Source: an uncultured Saprospiraceae bacterium (GTDB lineage: Bacteria > Bacteroidota > Bacteroidia > Chitinophagales > Saprospiraceae). Taken from it: a stretch of 64,000 nucleotides of DNA. Both the position numbers and the translations under genes were made by a program. Below, one piece after another: positions 35,779 to 44,349 of the stretch. Below the pieces are notes generated by a model. The model was not told the DNA's origin. It made no database searches and saw only the letters and a list, made by a program, of their open reading frames with translations. Where the stretch lies: NCBI GenBank assembly GCA_937944245.1, contig CALDYY010000094.1, forward strand, positions 1 to 64,000, in the 5' to 3' direction. The stretch's first letter is position 1; each line of letters opens with the position of its first letter.

Positions 35779-37572
35779 ATGGGATTAGTAACAGTAAAAG
35801 AAATTGCTAAAGTTGCTAGATTAGACAGGTACGGTGTTTTTGGCATATTCGTTAGTTGGATATTGATGCGCCTTTTGAGAATTTCCAAAATGAATGCCAT
35901 TTACAACAGAAACAAGCATTTAAGTGGAGTCGCCTTTTTAAATGCTCTTTTGGACGAATTTGATATCAGATTTGACATACCAGAAAGTGATTTCAAAAGG
36001 TTGCCCAAAGAAGGAGCTTACATTACCATTTCCAATCATCCACTTGGCGGAATAGATGGCATTCTCCTGCTTAAGTTGATGCTTGAAAAAGTTCCCGATT
36101 ACAAGATTATTGCCAATTTTTTGCTCCAGCGCATTGAGCCTATGAAGCCTTACATTTTGGCAGTCAATCCATTTGAAGAACATAAGAATGCTAAATCTAG
36201 CATTTCTGGCATCAAAGAGACACTAAAACATCTAGCCGATGGAAAACCCATCGGAATGTTCCCTGCAGGAGAAGTTTCTACTTACAAAGATGGGAAAATA
36301 GTGGTGGACAAAGCATGGGAAGAAAGTGCGATTAAACTTATCAAAAAAGCTAATGTCCCTGTTGTGCCTATTTATTTTCATGCTAAAAACAGCAACCTAT
36401 TTTATTGGTTATCTCAGTTGGGTGATAACTTTAGAACAGCAAAATTACCCTCAGAACTGCTTTCCCAAAAGCGAAGAGTAATTAAAGTACGCATTGGCAA
36501 GCCCATTAGTGTATCAGAACAGCAGAAATTTACCGATTTAGAAACCTACTCGGAATTTTTGAGGAAAAAAACCTATATTCTATCCAATGCTTTCATCAAA
36601 GGTAACAGATTGTTAATCGGACCAAATTTTAGATTAACAAAAATCCCAAGAAAAATTGCTAAACCCACAAATCAAGCAATGATTGTGGAAGAAATTGTGG
36701 CATTAAACAATAAAGACAACCAACTGCTAAAAAGTAGAAATTATGAAATTTACCTAGCCGAAGCTGAAGAAATACCTAACATTTTGAGAGAAATTGGTCG
36801 CTTACGAGAAATTACTTTCCGCTCAGTAGGCGAAGGGACGAACAGATCATTAGACTTAGACCAATATGACAAGTATTATCGTCATTTATTTCTTTGGGAC
36901 GATGAAGCTCAGAAAATAGCAGGAGCTTACAGAATGGGCTTAGGCTCAGAAATTTTCCCTAAATATGGAATTGATGGCTTTTATCTAAGTGATTTGTTTG
37001 GTTTTGAACCAGAACTATATCCTTTTATGCAGCAGGCAATAGAAATGGGTAGAGCGTTTATCATCAATGAGTACCAGCAAAGAACGATGCCCCTATTTCT
37101 TTTGTGGAAAGGAATTATACATACTACATTGAAGTTTCCCGAACATAAATACCTGATTGGCGGGGTGAGTATTAGCAATGAATTTTCGGAGTTCTCAAAA
37201 AGTTTAATGATTGAATTCATGCGCTCCCACTTCTTTGATGCTTACATCGCTCAGTATGTGAAACCTAAAAAAGAATATAAAGTAAAAATTAAAGAAGATG
37301 ATAAAAATTTTGTGTTGAGTGAGACGGAATCTGATCTTAATAAGTTTGACAAAATCATTAGTGAGATAGAACCAAACAATTTGAGACTACCTGTACTAAT
37401 CAAAAAATACATCAAGCAAAATGCAAAAGTCATTGCCTTTAATGTTGACCCCTTGTTCAATAATGCTATTGATGGTTTGATGTATATTGAGATTACTAAT
37501 ATCCCCGAAAGTACTGTGCAACCTGTTTTGGAGGAGTTTCAACGAAAATTAGAACGCGAAATTCGAGGATAA
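35779..37572 (+). CDS. OlsF-like bifunctional acyltransferase (ornithine or glycine lipid synthesis)
   Basis: A fusion of two acyltransferase domains. Residues 1-270 are a PlsC/OlsA-like O-acyltransferase: SNHPLGGIDGI is the NHx4D box and MFPAGEVST the EG motif. Residues 320-597 are a GNAT-like hemolysin/OlsB-type N-acyltransferase, with YEIYLAEAEEIPNILREIGRLREITFRSVGEG and DQYDKYYRHLFLWDDEAQKIAGAYRMGLG being diagnostic. Such fusions (OlsF) make phosphorus-free amino-acid lipids in two steps: the GNAT half N-acylates ornithine or glycine and the PlsC half adds the second chain. Which amino acid is used is not visible. Common in Bacteroidota; helps under phosphate limitation elsewhere. Confidence 0.88.
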   Translation: MGLVTVKEIAKVARLDRYGVFGIFVSWILMRLLRISKMNAIYNRNKHLSGVAFLNALLDEFDIRFDIPESDFKRLPKEGAYITISNHPLGGIDGILLLKLMLEKVPDYKIIANFLLQRIEPMKPYILAVNPFEEHKNAKSSISGIKETLKHLADGKPIGMFPAGEVSTYKDGKIVVDKAWEESAIKLIKKANVPVVPIYFHAKNSNLFYWLSQLGDNFRTAKLPSELLSQKRRVIKVRIGKPISVSEQQKFTDLETYSEFLRKKTYILSNAFIKGNRLLIGPNFRLTKIPRKIAKPTNQAMIVEEIVALNNKDNQLLKSRNYEIYLAEAEEIPNILREIGRLREITFRSVGEGTNRSLDLDQYDKYYRHLFLWDDEAQKIAGAYRMGLGSEIFPKYGIDGFYLSDLFGFEPELYPFMQQAIEMGRAFIINEYQQRTMPLFLLWKGIIHTTLKFPEHKYLIGGVSISNEFSEFSKSLMIEFMRSHFFDAYIAQYVKPKKEYKVKIKEDDKNFVLSETESDLNKFDKIISEIEPNNLRLPVLIKKYIKQNAKVIAFNVDPLFNNAIDGLMYIEITNIPESTVQPVLEEFQRKLEREIRG

Positions 37573-37685
37573 ATATTATTGTAAAAGCGAATTAAACATA
37601 ATATAAATGCAATATTCTACAAATGTTGCTAGAATGAAAATAAAATGTAAATTTACCCCCGTTCAAGCATTAAAATGGGAAATAG

Positions 37686-40199
37686 ATGAAAAATTGGTGT
37701 TTTCTTTTTTTGGTAGTGTTCACTTTCTCTGCTTACGCACAAAATACGCTACGCTCACCCGAAGACTTTCTACCTCATCCAATTGGGCAAAAATTTACCA
37801 CACATCATCAAGTAGTAAGTTATTATGAACATGTGGCAGCCAATAGCCCCTATGTAAAACTAGTAGAATATGGACGCAGTGTAGAAAATCGCCCTTTAAT
37901 AGTTGCTTTTGTATCCACACCAGAAAATTTAGCTAATTTAGAAAACATCCAGTTAAATCATTTGCGCAAAACAGGCTTAGTACCTGGAAAATCAGATGAT
38001 AAGATAGATATAGTGATAACTTGGTTAAGTTTTACTGTGCATGGCAACGAAGCAGCAGGAACAGAAAGTGCTTTGCCTGTGCTGTACGACTTGGTCAATC
38101 CAGAAAATAAGCAGAGCAAAACTTGGCTTCAAAATTCAATTGTCATCATTGACCCTTGCTTAAATCCAGATGGTTATGCACGCTATACGGATTGGTACAC
38201 CCGCTACGCCCCTGCTATCCCTAACCCTGATTTGGCTTCCATAGAACACAACGAGCTTTGGCCCAATGGTCGAGTGAACCACTATATGTTTGACTTGAAT
38301 CGCGATTGGGCATGGCTAACACAAATTGAATCACAACAACGCTTGGTGCTATACAATCAATGGATGCCTCATGTACATGCTGATTTGCACGAAATGGGCA
38401 TCAATAGTCCCTACTACTTTGCCCCAGCAGCAGCACCTTACCACGAATACATCACAAAGTGGCAACGGGATTTTCAAGTAACAGTTGGAAAGAATAATGC
38501 CAAATATTTCGATAAGGAAGGTTGGCTCTACTTCACCAAAGAGGTGTTTGATTTATTTTACCCTAGCTATGGCGATACCTACCCTACCTACAATGGCTCA
38601 ATCGGAATGACTTATGAGCAAGGCGGTTCAGGAAGAGCAGGTATTGTGGGTGAAGCAGCCAATGGCGACTTAGTTACACTAGCAGACCGAGCAGCACACC
38701 ATAAGGCGGCGGCTATTTCAACAGTTGAAGTAGCTGCTGCGAACGCTACTGCCTTAAACCGCAATTTTGAAGCATATTTTAAAACAGCACAAAACAATCC
38801 AACGGGCATTTACAAAACCTATATCATTAAGGGAACTACCCCGAAGAGCAAGTTGCAGCGTCTAACAAAATTATTAGACCAACATTTAATTCGATATGGT
38901 ACAGTCGGTAGCAAATCAAAGATTACTGCTTTTGATTATGCGACCAATGGCGAGAAACAAATAGAGGTGGAACAAGGCGATTTAGTCATTAGTGCCTATC
39001 AACCTAAAGGGGTGTTAACACAAATTTTATTTGAGCCACAAGCCACCTTAGTAGATTCTTTAACTTATGATATTACCGCTTGGGCATTGCCTTATGCACA
39101 TGGTTTAGAGGCTTATGCCACAAAACAACGCATTAATCCAGAAAATCCTTTTGTTGCAAAAGAAAACAACGTAAGCATCATAGGACAACCCTATGCTTAC
39201 GCTATACGTTGGCAGTCTGTCAACGATGCTCATTTCTTGAGTGCACTTTTGCAGGCAGGTATCAAAGTTCGCTATGCAGCAGCACCTTTCAGTGTTGGGC
39301 AAGAAAATTTTAAGCAAGGCACTCTAATCATCAATCGAGCAGATAACAAGAATAATGAACCAGGTTTTTCTAAAACAGTTGTTCAACTTATTGAGCAGCA
39401 TAAGGTAGAAGCAGTTGGCATTGCTACTGGCTTTGTGGATAAAGGAAAAGACTTAGGTTCTGATGCTTATGTGTTTATTCACTCCCCTAAGATAGCTTTA
39501 ATTGGCGATTATCCCACTTACGCTAACGATTTTGGTCATGTATGGCACTATTTAGAGCAGGATTTAAAATACCCTTTGAGCATATTAAAGATGGAGACAT
39601 TATCTCAAGTAGATATTAGCCGCTACAATACCCTTATTTTTCCAGAAGGAAATTATCGAATAAGTGAATCATTGCGCAGCAAAATTGCAGATTGGGTACA
39701 TGCTGGTGGAAGGCTTATCTTGATCGGTAGTGCTAACGCTGCTTTTGCTGACCATTCAGGATTTAGCTTAAAATCAAAACCCACCAAAGACAAGAAAGAA
39801 AGTGAGCAAAAACCAGAGGATAAATTAATTAGCTACGCCGATTCGGAGCGCGATTATGTTAGCCAATCCACACCAGGTGCAGTGTTCAAAACGATAATGG
39901 ATACTACCCATCCATTGAGTGCGGGTATTGGTGCAACTTATTTTACTCTGAAAACATCAGCCACTGCCTATCCTTATTTAGAGAACGCATGGAATGTAGG
40001 TTATTTGGATAGCACTCCTCCACTTAGTGGTTTTGTGGGCGCATCTGCAAAAGTGGATTTACAACAAAGTCTAGTTTTTAGCGTGCAGCAAAAAGGAAGA
40101 GGCTCAATAATTTATATGATAGACCACCCTCTTTACAGAGGGTTTTGGGAACAAGGTAAATTATTATTTGCCAATGCTTTATTTTTTGTTGGTCAATAA
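37686..40199 (+). CDS. Secreted M14 zinc carboxypeptidase
   Basis: Exported metallocarboxypeptidase. The leader is MKNWCFLFLVVFTFSAYAQ. Zinc ligands are visible: HGNE at residues 119-122 (His119, Glu122) and His235 in VHADLHEMG. Other family blocks are EYGRSVENRPL (substrate pocket) and DPCLNPDGYARYTDWY. After the catalytic domain, roughly 400 further residues form beta-rich and glutamine-amidotransferase-like regions (YPTYANDFGHVWHYLEQD, LIFPEGNYRISESLRSKIADWVHAGGRLILIG), an architecture usual in Bacteroidota M14 proteins. No sorting domain is present. It stands 47 bases before the dCTP deaminase gene, probably in one operon. Confidence 0.93.
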   Translation: MKNWCFLFLVVFTFSAYAQNTLRSPEDFLPHPIGQKFTTHHQVVSYYEHVAANSPYVKLVEYGRSVENRPLIVAFVSTPENLANLENIQLNHLRKTGLVPGKSDDKIDIVITWLSFTVHGNEAAGTESALPVLYDLVNPENKQSKTWLQNSIVIIDPCLNPDGYARYTDWYTRYAPAIPNPDLASIEHNELWPNGRVNHYMFDLNRDWAWLTQIESQQRLVLYNQWMPHVHADLHEMGINSPYYFAPAAAPYHEYITKWQRDFQVTVGKNNAKYFDKEGWLYFTKEVFDLFYPSYGDTYPTYNGSIGMTYEQGGSGRAGIVGEAANGDLVTLADRAAHHKAAAISTVEVAAANATALNRNFEAYFKTAQNNPTGIYKTYIIKGTTPKSKLQRLTKLLDQHLIRYGTVGSKSKITAFDYATNGEKQIEVEQGDLVISAYQPKGVLTQILFEPQATLVDSLTYDITAWALPYAHGLEAYATKQRINPENPFVAKENNVSIIGQPYAYAIRWQSVNDAHFLSALLQAGIKVRYAAAPFSVGQENFKQGTLIINRADNKNNEPGFSKTVVQLIEQHKVEAVGIATGFVDKGKDLGSDAYVFIHSPKIALIGDYPTYANDFGHVWHYLEQDLKYPLSILKMETLSQVDISRYNTLIFPEGNYRISESLRSKIADWVHAGGRLILIGSANAAFADHSGFSLKSKPTKDKKESEQKPEDKLISYADSERDYVSQSTPGAVFKTIMDTTHPLSAGIGATYFTLKTSATAYPYLENAWNVGYLDSTPPLSGFVGASAKVDLQQSLVFSVQQKGRGSIIYMIDHPLYRGFWEQGKLLFANALFFVGQ

Positions 40200-40246
40200 T
40201 TTTTACAAACTTACTAAAAAAACTTAGGCAACTTAGAACTAACAGC

Positions 40247-40783
40247 ATGATTTTATCCGACGTAAAAATCTTGAAGGCTATTGAAAACAAAGAAATTGTA
40301 ATTGAGCCATTTAGAAGTTCATGCTTAGGCACAAATTCTTATGATGTGCATTTGGGTGCTACACTGGCGCTTTATGAAGACCCTATTTTAGATGCTAAAA
40401 AGCACAACAAAATAAAGTATATTACTATTCCAGATGAAGGATATATTCTTTTGCCTGGAACTTTATACTTAGGCGTAACCGAAGAATATACCGAGACCCA
40501 TACTTGCGTTCCTTTCCTAGAAGGTAAATCTAGCGTAGGACGCTTGGGAATTGACATTCATGCTACTGCTGGCAAAGGCGATGTAGGATTTTGCAATACT
40601 TGGACGTTGGAAATTTCCTGTACCCAGCCCGTTCGTGTGTACAAAGGTATGCCTATTGGACAACTCATTTACTTCACTGTGGATGGGACGATTGAAAACT
40701 ACTACAATAAGAAGCAGAACGCTAAATACAATGAACGTACGGATAAGCCAGTGGAAAGCATGATGTGGCGAAACAAGTTCTAA
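40247..40783 (+). CDS. dcd: dCTP deaminase
   Basis: Converts dCTP to dUTP and ammonia, feeding dTTP synthesis. The 178-residue trimer-forming protein shows all expected blocks: MILSDVKILKAIENKEIVIEP, NSYDVHLGATL, EGKSSVGRLGIDIHATAGKGDVGF with the catalytic Glu and Arg, TWTLEISC and KGMPIGQLIYF. The bifunctional dCTP deaminase/dUTPase signature is not obvious. It converges with the OMP gene at 40787, with only three bases between stops. Confidence 0.95.
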   Translation: MILSDVKILKAIENKEIVIEPFRSSCLGTNSYDVHLGATLALYEDPILDAKKHNKIKYITIPDEGYILLPGTLYLGVTEEYTETHTCVPFLEGKSSVGRLGIDIHATAGKGDVGFCNTWTLEISCTQPVRVYKGMPIGQLIYFTVDGTIENYYNKKQNAKYNERTDKPVESMMWRNKF

Positions 40784-40786
40784 GCA

Positions 40787-41368
40787 CTAAAACACATAAA
40801 TTGCTTTAAAAGAAATCCATTTATTGATGAGGCGTCCATTATTGGGGTTACTTTCTAAGTCAGTAATAGCTTTTGCCCAACGGAAATCAAGTCCCCAGTG
40901 TTCATTCCAAAAATAAGTAACCCCCAGCATAGCTGCGACGTTATCGTTACTGAATTGGCTGAGGTCAGTAATGTCTTCTCCAGTTACATCAATTATTTCA
41001 TAACTGATTAATCTATTGTAAACTAACCCCGCCTTAAAATGAAATTTCCAATCTAAAAAATGAGCGAGTAGCGGTACTTCCACTGTGTTCAAAGCAATTT
41101 TATCATAAATGGAAGCAGGGTCATCATTGCGGCTTCTCAATGCGCCAAGTTGACTAAATGCAAATTCTGTACTAACTTGCCAACGCTCTGAGAGGATAGT
41201 TGACACACCTATTCCTCCATTTGCACCTATCTTGTTGTATCCTGCTAATCTATCCCCATCTATTTGAGCCATATTAAAACCTCCTGTCAAATGTCCTTTA
41301 AAACGTTGCGCTTGTGAGGATAATGAAATAAACATAACTAGGGCAATCACAAAAATATATCTCATCAT
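40787..41368 (-). CDS. PorT-like outer-membrane beta-barrel protein
   Basis: A small 8-stranded outer-membrane barrel of the OMP_b-brl_2/PorT-like kind. The start is placed at the ATG at 41368, giving leader MMRYIFVIALVMFISLSSQAQ; the frame is open for 21 more codons. The pattern of alternating strands is typical: RFKGHLTGGFNMAQIDGDRL, NKIGANGGIGVSTIL, WQVSTEFAFSQLGALRS and ending WISFKAIYVF with terminal Phe. It is not the PorT protein of the T9SS by any specific motif. A terminator for the upstream gene lies just before its start, so it has its own promoter. Confidence 0.75.
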   Translation of the reverse strand: MMRYIFVIALVMFISLSSQAQRFKGHLTGGFNMAQIDGDRLAGYNKIGANGGIGVSTILSERWQVSTEFAFSQLGALRSRNDDPASIYDKIALNTVEVPLLAHFLDWKFHFKAGLVYNRLISYEIIDVTGEDITDLSQFSNDNVAAMLGVTYFWNEHWGLDFRWAKAITDLESNPNNGRLINKWISFKAIYVF

Positions 41369-41381
41369 TAGAATGGAATAG

Positions 41382-41420
41382 TGTAAAAAAAAATAGGAGT
41401 GTTGTATAACACTCCTATTT
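41382..41420 (-). terminator. Rho-independent terminator
   Basis: On the minus strand a 13-bp perfect stem (AAATAGGAGTGTT and complement, 4-base loop; 41391-41420) is followed by at least eight T (41382-41390). It lies 30 bases past the stop of the gene at 41450. Confidence 0.9.
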
Positions 41421-41449
41421 AAGAACAACAAAAATAAGTTGAAGTTCTG

Positions 41450-42133
41450 CTAAAGTTTATTGTAATAATGAAACAGTCCAATCAAATCTTCTTCTGATTT
41501 CTTATTCATCTTTTGGACATAAGTGTATGCCTTGTCGTAATGTGTATTCATCATGCGCATTAAACCTGCTTTGGTTAAACTAACTGGCAGCGCCACATCA
41601 TTTCTATCTTTAATGTAAAAATACTCTTCTGTCCTATCTTTGATTTTCAGAAAATTATCTCTTGTTTCTCTAACATCTAATTTATACTTTCTCAACAATT
41701 TCACCTCACCATCTACTATCAATTCAAAGAAAGAATAATCAATGCCGGAGGGTGTTTCCCATTTAGCAGAAATAAAAACACTACTTCCCAATAGAATCCC
41801 TTGTAGGGAATGTGGATACAAGGCTTTGATATTTCTACCTTGAAGAATTTGCACTTCATCGTCAAATATGCGGTAACGTCCTCTTATCTCGTAGGTTTTA
41901 CCTTCTTTTGAAATCAGTAAACCGTTCTGCCATTTGCTTTCCAAATAAGGATTGCCAATAAACCTCTTGCTTAAACTTTGTCTGTAAAGAAAATAAGATT
42001 CGGCAGAACTGTTTGCACTAGCAAAATTCAAACGATGATAAAAAACATTAAGTAAAGAAATGTTATTCTGCCCAATGGCAGTAAAACCTAAGCCAATAAA
42101 AAGTAATGTGAATAGTAAAAATCTACATTTCAT
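41450..42133 (-). CDS. Exported protein of unknown function
   Basis: Not recognised. It has 227 residues, with a clean signal peptide (MKCRFLLFTLLFIGLGFTAIGQ) and no lipobox. The mature part is basic and strand-rich (YLESKWQNGLLISKEGKTYEIRG, SVFISAKWETPSGIDYSFFEL) and ends in helices with many Lys residues. It may be an outer-membrane-associated or periplasmic protein. The transcript ends at the terminator at 41382-41420. The next 380 bases upstream carry no gene. Confidence 0.7.
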   Translation of the reverse strand: MKCRFLLFTLLFIGLGFTAIGQNNISLLNVFYHRLNFASANSSAESYFLYRQSLSKRFIGNPYLESKWQNGLLISKEGKTYEIRGRYRIFDDEVQILQGRNIKALYPHSLQGILLGSSVFISAKWETPSGIDYSFFELIVDGEVKLLRKYKLDVRETRDNFLKIKDRTEEYFYIKDRNDVALPVSLTKAGLMRMMNTHYDKAYTYVQKMNKKSEEDLIGLFHYYNKL

Positions 42134-42512
42134 GAGTCTGTGCTTTTTTCGTATGGGTAACTAACTAAACTACAATTTACTGTTGCTACTCCGAAAAATG
42201 CCTTTCAACTGTCTTAACTCAATACAAAAAAGGTAGAAGATGATGTAAAGCACTAAGGCTGCAACAGACTAAACAAGTTACGCAACCTCGTATAGACAAT
42301 GCTTGACTTAGCAAGCATTTATTCTTTACTGGGTATCATAATTTGTTATGCGACAAATATAGTAACAATCTAGTTAATATAAAAATTTTTTCAATTTATT
42401 ATTTAAAAAATCTGATGTCTAGATTGCCTGAAAAATGACGGTTAAATTGTTGTTAAAAGACGTAAATTTGTGTTGTATCGCTTTGATATAGTATAAAAAA
42501 TAAGAGAAGATT
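42134..42512. other. 379-bp intergenic region
   Basis: No gene larger than a few codons. A small stem AATGCTTG/CAAGCATT (42298-42319) and AT-rich runs (42360-42415) are all that stand out; it must hold divergent promoters for the gene at 41450 and the small gene at 42513. A TAAATTTG box at 42463-42470 resembles a -7 element but lacks a partner. Confidence 0.5.
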
Positions 42513-42680
42513 TTGAGTAAAATAACTAAAACACGAACCTACAAAAGCCGCAGAGAGCGACTACAAAGAGATATGCGTAATTTCAGAATTACTGGATTTT
42601 TCGCACTTATCGCCATTGCAATATTACTTTTTAAGAACTGGTATTCCATTTGGGTTTGGCTTAGGACATTCTTTTATTAA
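42513..42680 (+). CDS. Small basic single-pass membrane protein (55 aa)
   Basis: A 55-codon frame with TTG start, too short for usual ORF cut-offs. The layout is that of a real small membrane protein: a very basic N-terminus (RTYKSRRERLQRDMRNFR), one hydrophobic helix (ITGFFALIAIAILLF) and an aromatic end (WYSIWVWLRTFFY). The positive-inside rule places the N-terminus in the cytosol. It ends 86 bases before the purH start. No family name comes to mind. The alternative is a chance ORF, but the composition argues against that. Confidence 0.55.
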   Translation: MSKITKTRTYKSRRERLQRDMRNFRITGFFALIAIAILLFKNWYSIWVWLRTFFY

Positions 42681-42766
42681 TCCTTCATTTTGTCTTGTGT
42701 AGAAGTTTGTTACTTTTACACCTCTTTAAGGCACACCTTAATGATAATCATTTTAAAGAATTATTT

Positions 42767-44290
42767 ATGTCAACAAAACATATCCACTCTGCATTAATCT
42801 CGGTCTATCATAAGATAGGTTTGGCACCCATTATCGAGCAATTAAAGGCACTCAACATAAAAATATATTCTACTGGAGGCACTCAAGATTATATTGAAAG
42901 TCTAGGTGCAGCTGTAGAAAGTGTAGAAACCTTAACTTCTTATCCCTCCATTTTAGATGGTAGAGTAAAAACACTGCACCCTAAAGTATTTGGAGGTATT
43001 TTGGCAAAAAGAGAGCAAAAACATTTGACCGAACTCATCAAATATGACATCCCAGAGATTGATTTAGTTATTGTAGATTTGTATCCCTTTGAGCAAACGG
43101 TAGCAGAGAGTAACGATGAAGCAGAAATTATTGAAAAAATTGATATTGGTGGCATATCCCTCATTCGAGCAGCCGCCAAAAACTACAATGATGTTGTAGT
43201 AGTAGCAGCTCAAGAAAATTACGCAGAGCTACTGCAGCTACTACAAGAAAAACAAGGAAATACTAATTTAGAAGATAGAAAAAGATTAGCTCGCAAGGCG
43301 TTCGCAGTTAGTTCTCATTACGATGCTGCTATCTATCAATATTTTGCCCAAAACGATACCGAAGAATTAAAACTTAGCATTCGACAGCGTGAGATGCTAC
43401 GCTATGGCGAAAACCCGCATCAAGAAGGGGTCTTTTATGGCGATTTATCCGATATGTTTGATAAATTGGGAGGTAAAGCACTCTCTTACAATAATCTAGT
43501 AGATATGGATGCAGCCGTAGGCTTAATGCGAGAATTTGAAGGCGATGCACCTACTTTTGCTATCCTCAAGCATACCAACGCCTGTGGTATAGCCACTAGA
43601 AATACGCTCATAGAAGCATGGCAAGCCGCTTTAGCTGCTGACCCAATTTCCGCATTTGGCGGCGTGTTAATTAGCAATCATCCTATTGACTTATCAACAG
43701 CCAAAGCTATCAATGAATTGTTTTACGAAGTCTTAATTGCACCTAATTTCGAGGCAGATGCACTAGCTTTGTTGCAGAAAAAAAGCAAACGTGTACTCCT
43801 CAAAATTAAGCACTTTAATTTGCAACAAAAAACATTTAAAAGTCTATTAAATGGTGTTATCCAACACGATACTGACCTTGCCATTGAAAATGCTAGTCAG
43901 CTAAAAATAGCTACTACAAAAGCACCTACCGAAGCTCAAATTGAGGATTTGCTATTTGCTAACAAAGTAGCTAAACACCTGAAATCCAATACGATAGTTT
44001 TAGCAAAAAATAAGCAGATGCTGGGTATGGGTTGTGGACAAACCTCACGTGTGGATGCACTTAGACAAGCAATTACAAAGGCAAAAGTCTTTGGTTCTGA
44101 ATTAGAAGGTGCAGTAATGGCTTCAGATGCCTTTTTCCCCTTCCCTGATTGTGTTGAAATTGCTGACCAAGCAGGTATTAAAGCAGTTATTCAGCCAGGC
44201 GGCTCTATGAAAGACCAAGATAGTATTGATTATTGCAACGATCACGACATAACAATGGTGTTTACTGGTGTTCGACATTTTAAACATTAA
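42767..44290 (+). CDS. purH: Bifunctional purine synthesis protein PurH
   Basis: Carries out the last two steps of IMP synthesis: AICAR formyltransferase and IMP cyclohydrolase. The start is placed at the ATG at 42767 (MSTKHIHSALISVYHKIGL); the frame is open 24 codons upstream but without conservation. The cyclohydrolase/MGS-like half has IYSTGGTQDYIESLG, LDGRVKTLHPKVFGGIL and GGISLIRAAAKNY. The formyltransferase half has RYGENPHQEGVFYGD, ILKHTNACGIA and GGVLISNHPID, and near the end ASDAFFPFPDCVE and QPGGSMKD. At 507 residues it is normal. Confidence 0.96.
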   Translation: MSTKHIHSALISVYHKIGLAPIIEQLKALNIKIYSTGGTQDYIESLGAAVESVETLTSYPSILDGRVKTLHPKVFGGILAKREQKHLTELIKYDIPEIDLVIVDLYPFEQTVAESNDEAEIIEKIDIGGISLIRAAAKNYNDVVVVAAQENYAELLQLLQEKQGNTNLEDRKRLARKAFAVSSHYDAAIYQYFAQNDTEELKLSIRQREMLRYGENPHQEGVFYGDLSDMFDKLGGKALSYNNLVDMDAAVGLMREFEGDAPTFAILKHTNACGIATRNTLIEAWQAALAADPISAFGGVLISNHPIDLSTAKAINELFYEVLIAPNFEADALALLQKKSKRVLLKIKHFNLQQKTFKSLLNGVIQHDTDLAIENASQLKIATTKAPTEAQIEDLLFANKVAKHLKSNTIVLAKNKQMLGMGCGQTSRVDALRQAITKAKVFGSELEGAVMASDAFFPFPDCVEIADQAGIKAVIQPGGSMKDQDSIDYCNDHDITMVFTGVRHFKH

Positions 44291-44302
44291 ACTGGCATTA
44301 AA

Positions 44303-44341
44303 TTGCAAATGACGAAATGTTATGTAGTTCATCATTTGCAA
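44303..44341. terminator. Shared hairpin between purH and the OmpA/TSP3 gene
   Basis: TTGCAAATGA (44303-44312) and TCATTTGCAA (44332-44341) form a perfect 10-bp stem with a 19-base loop between convergent stops. Confidence 0.65.
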
Positions 44342-44349
44342 CTTAACGT

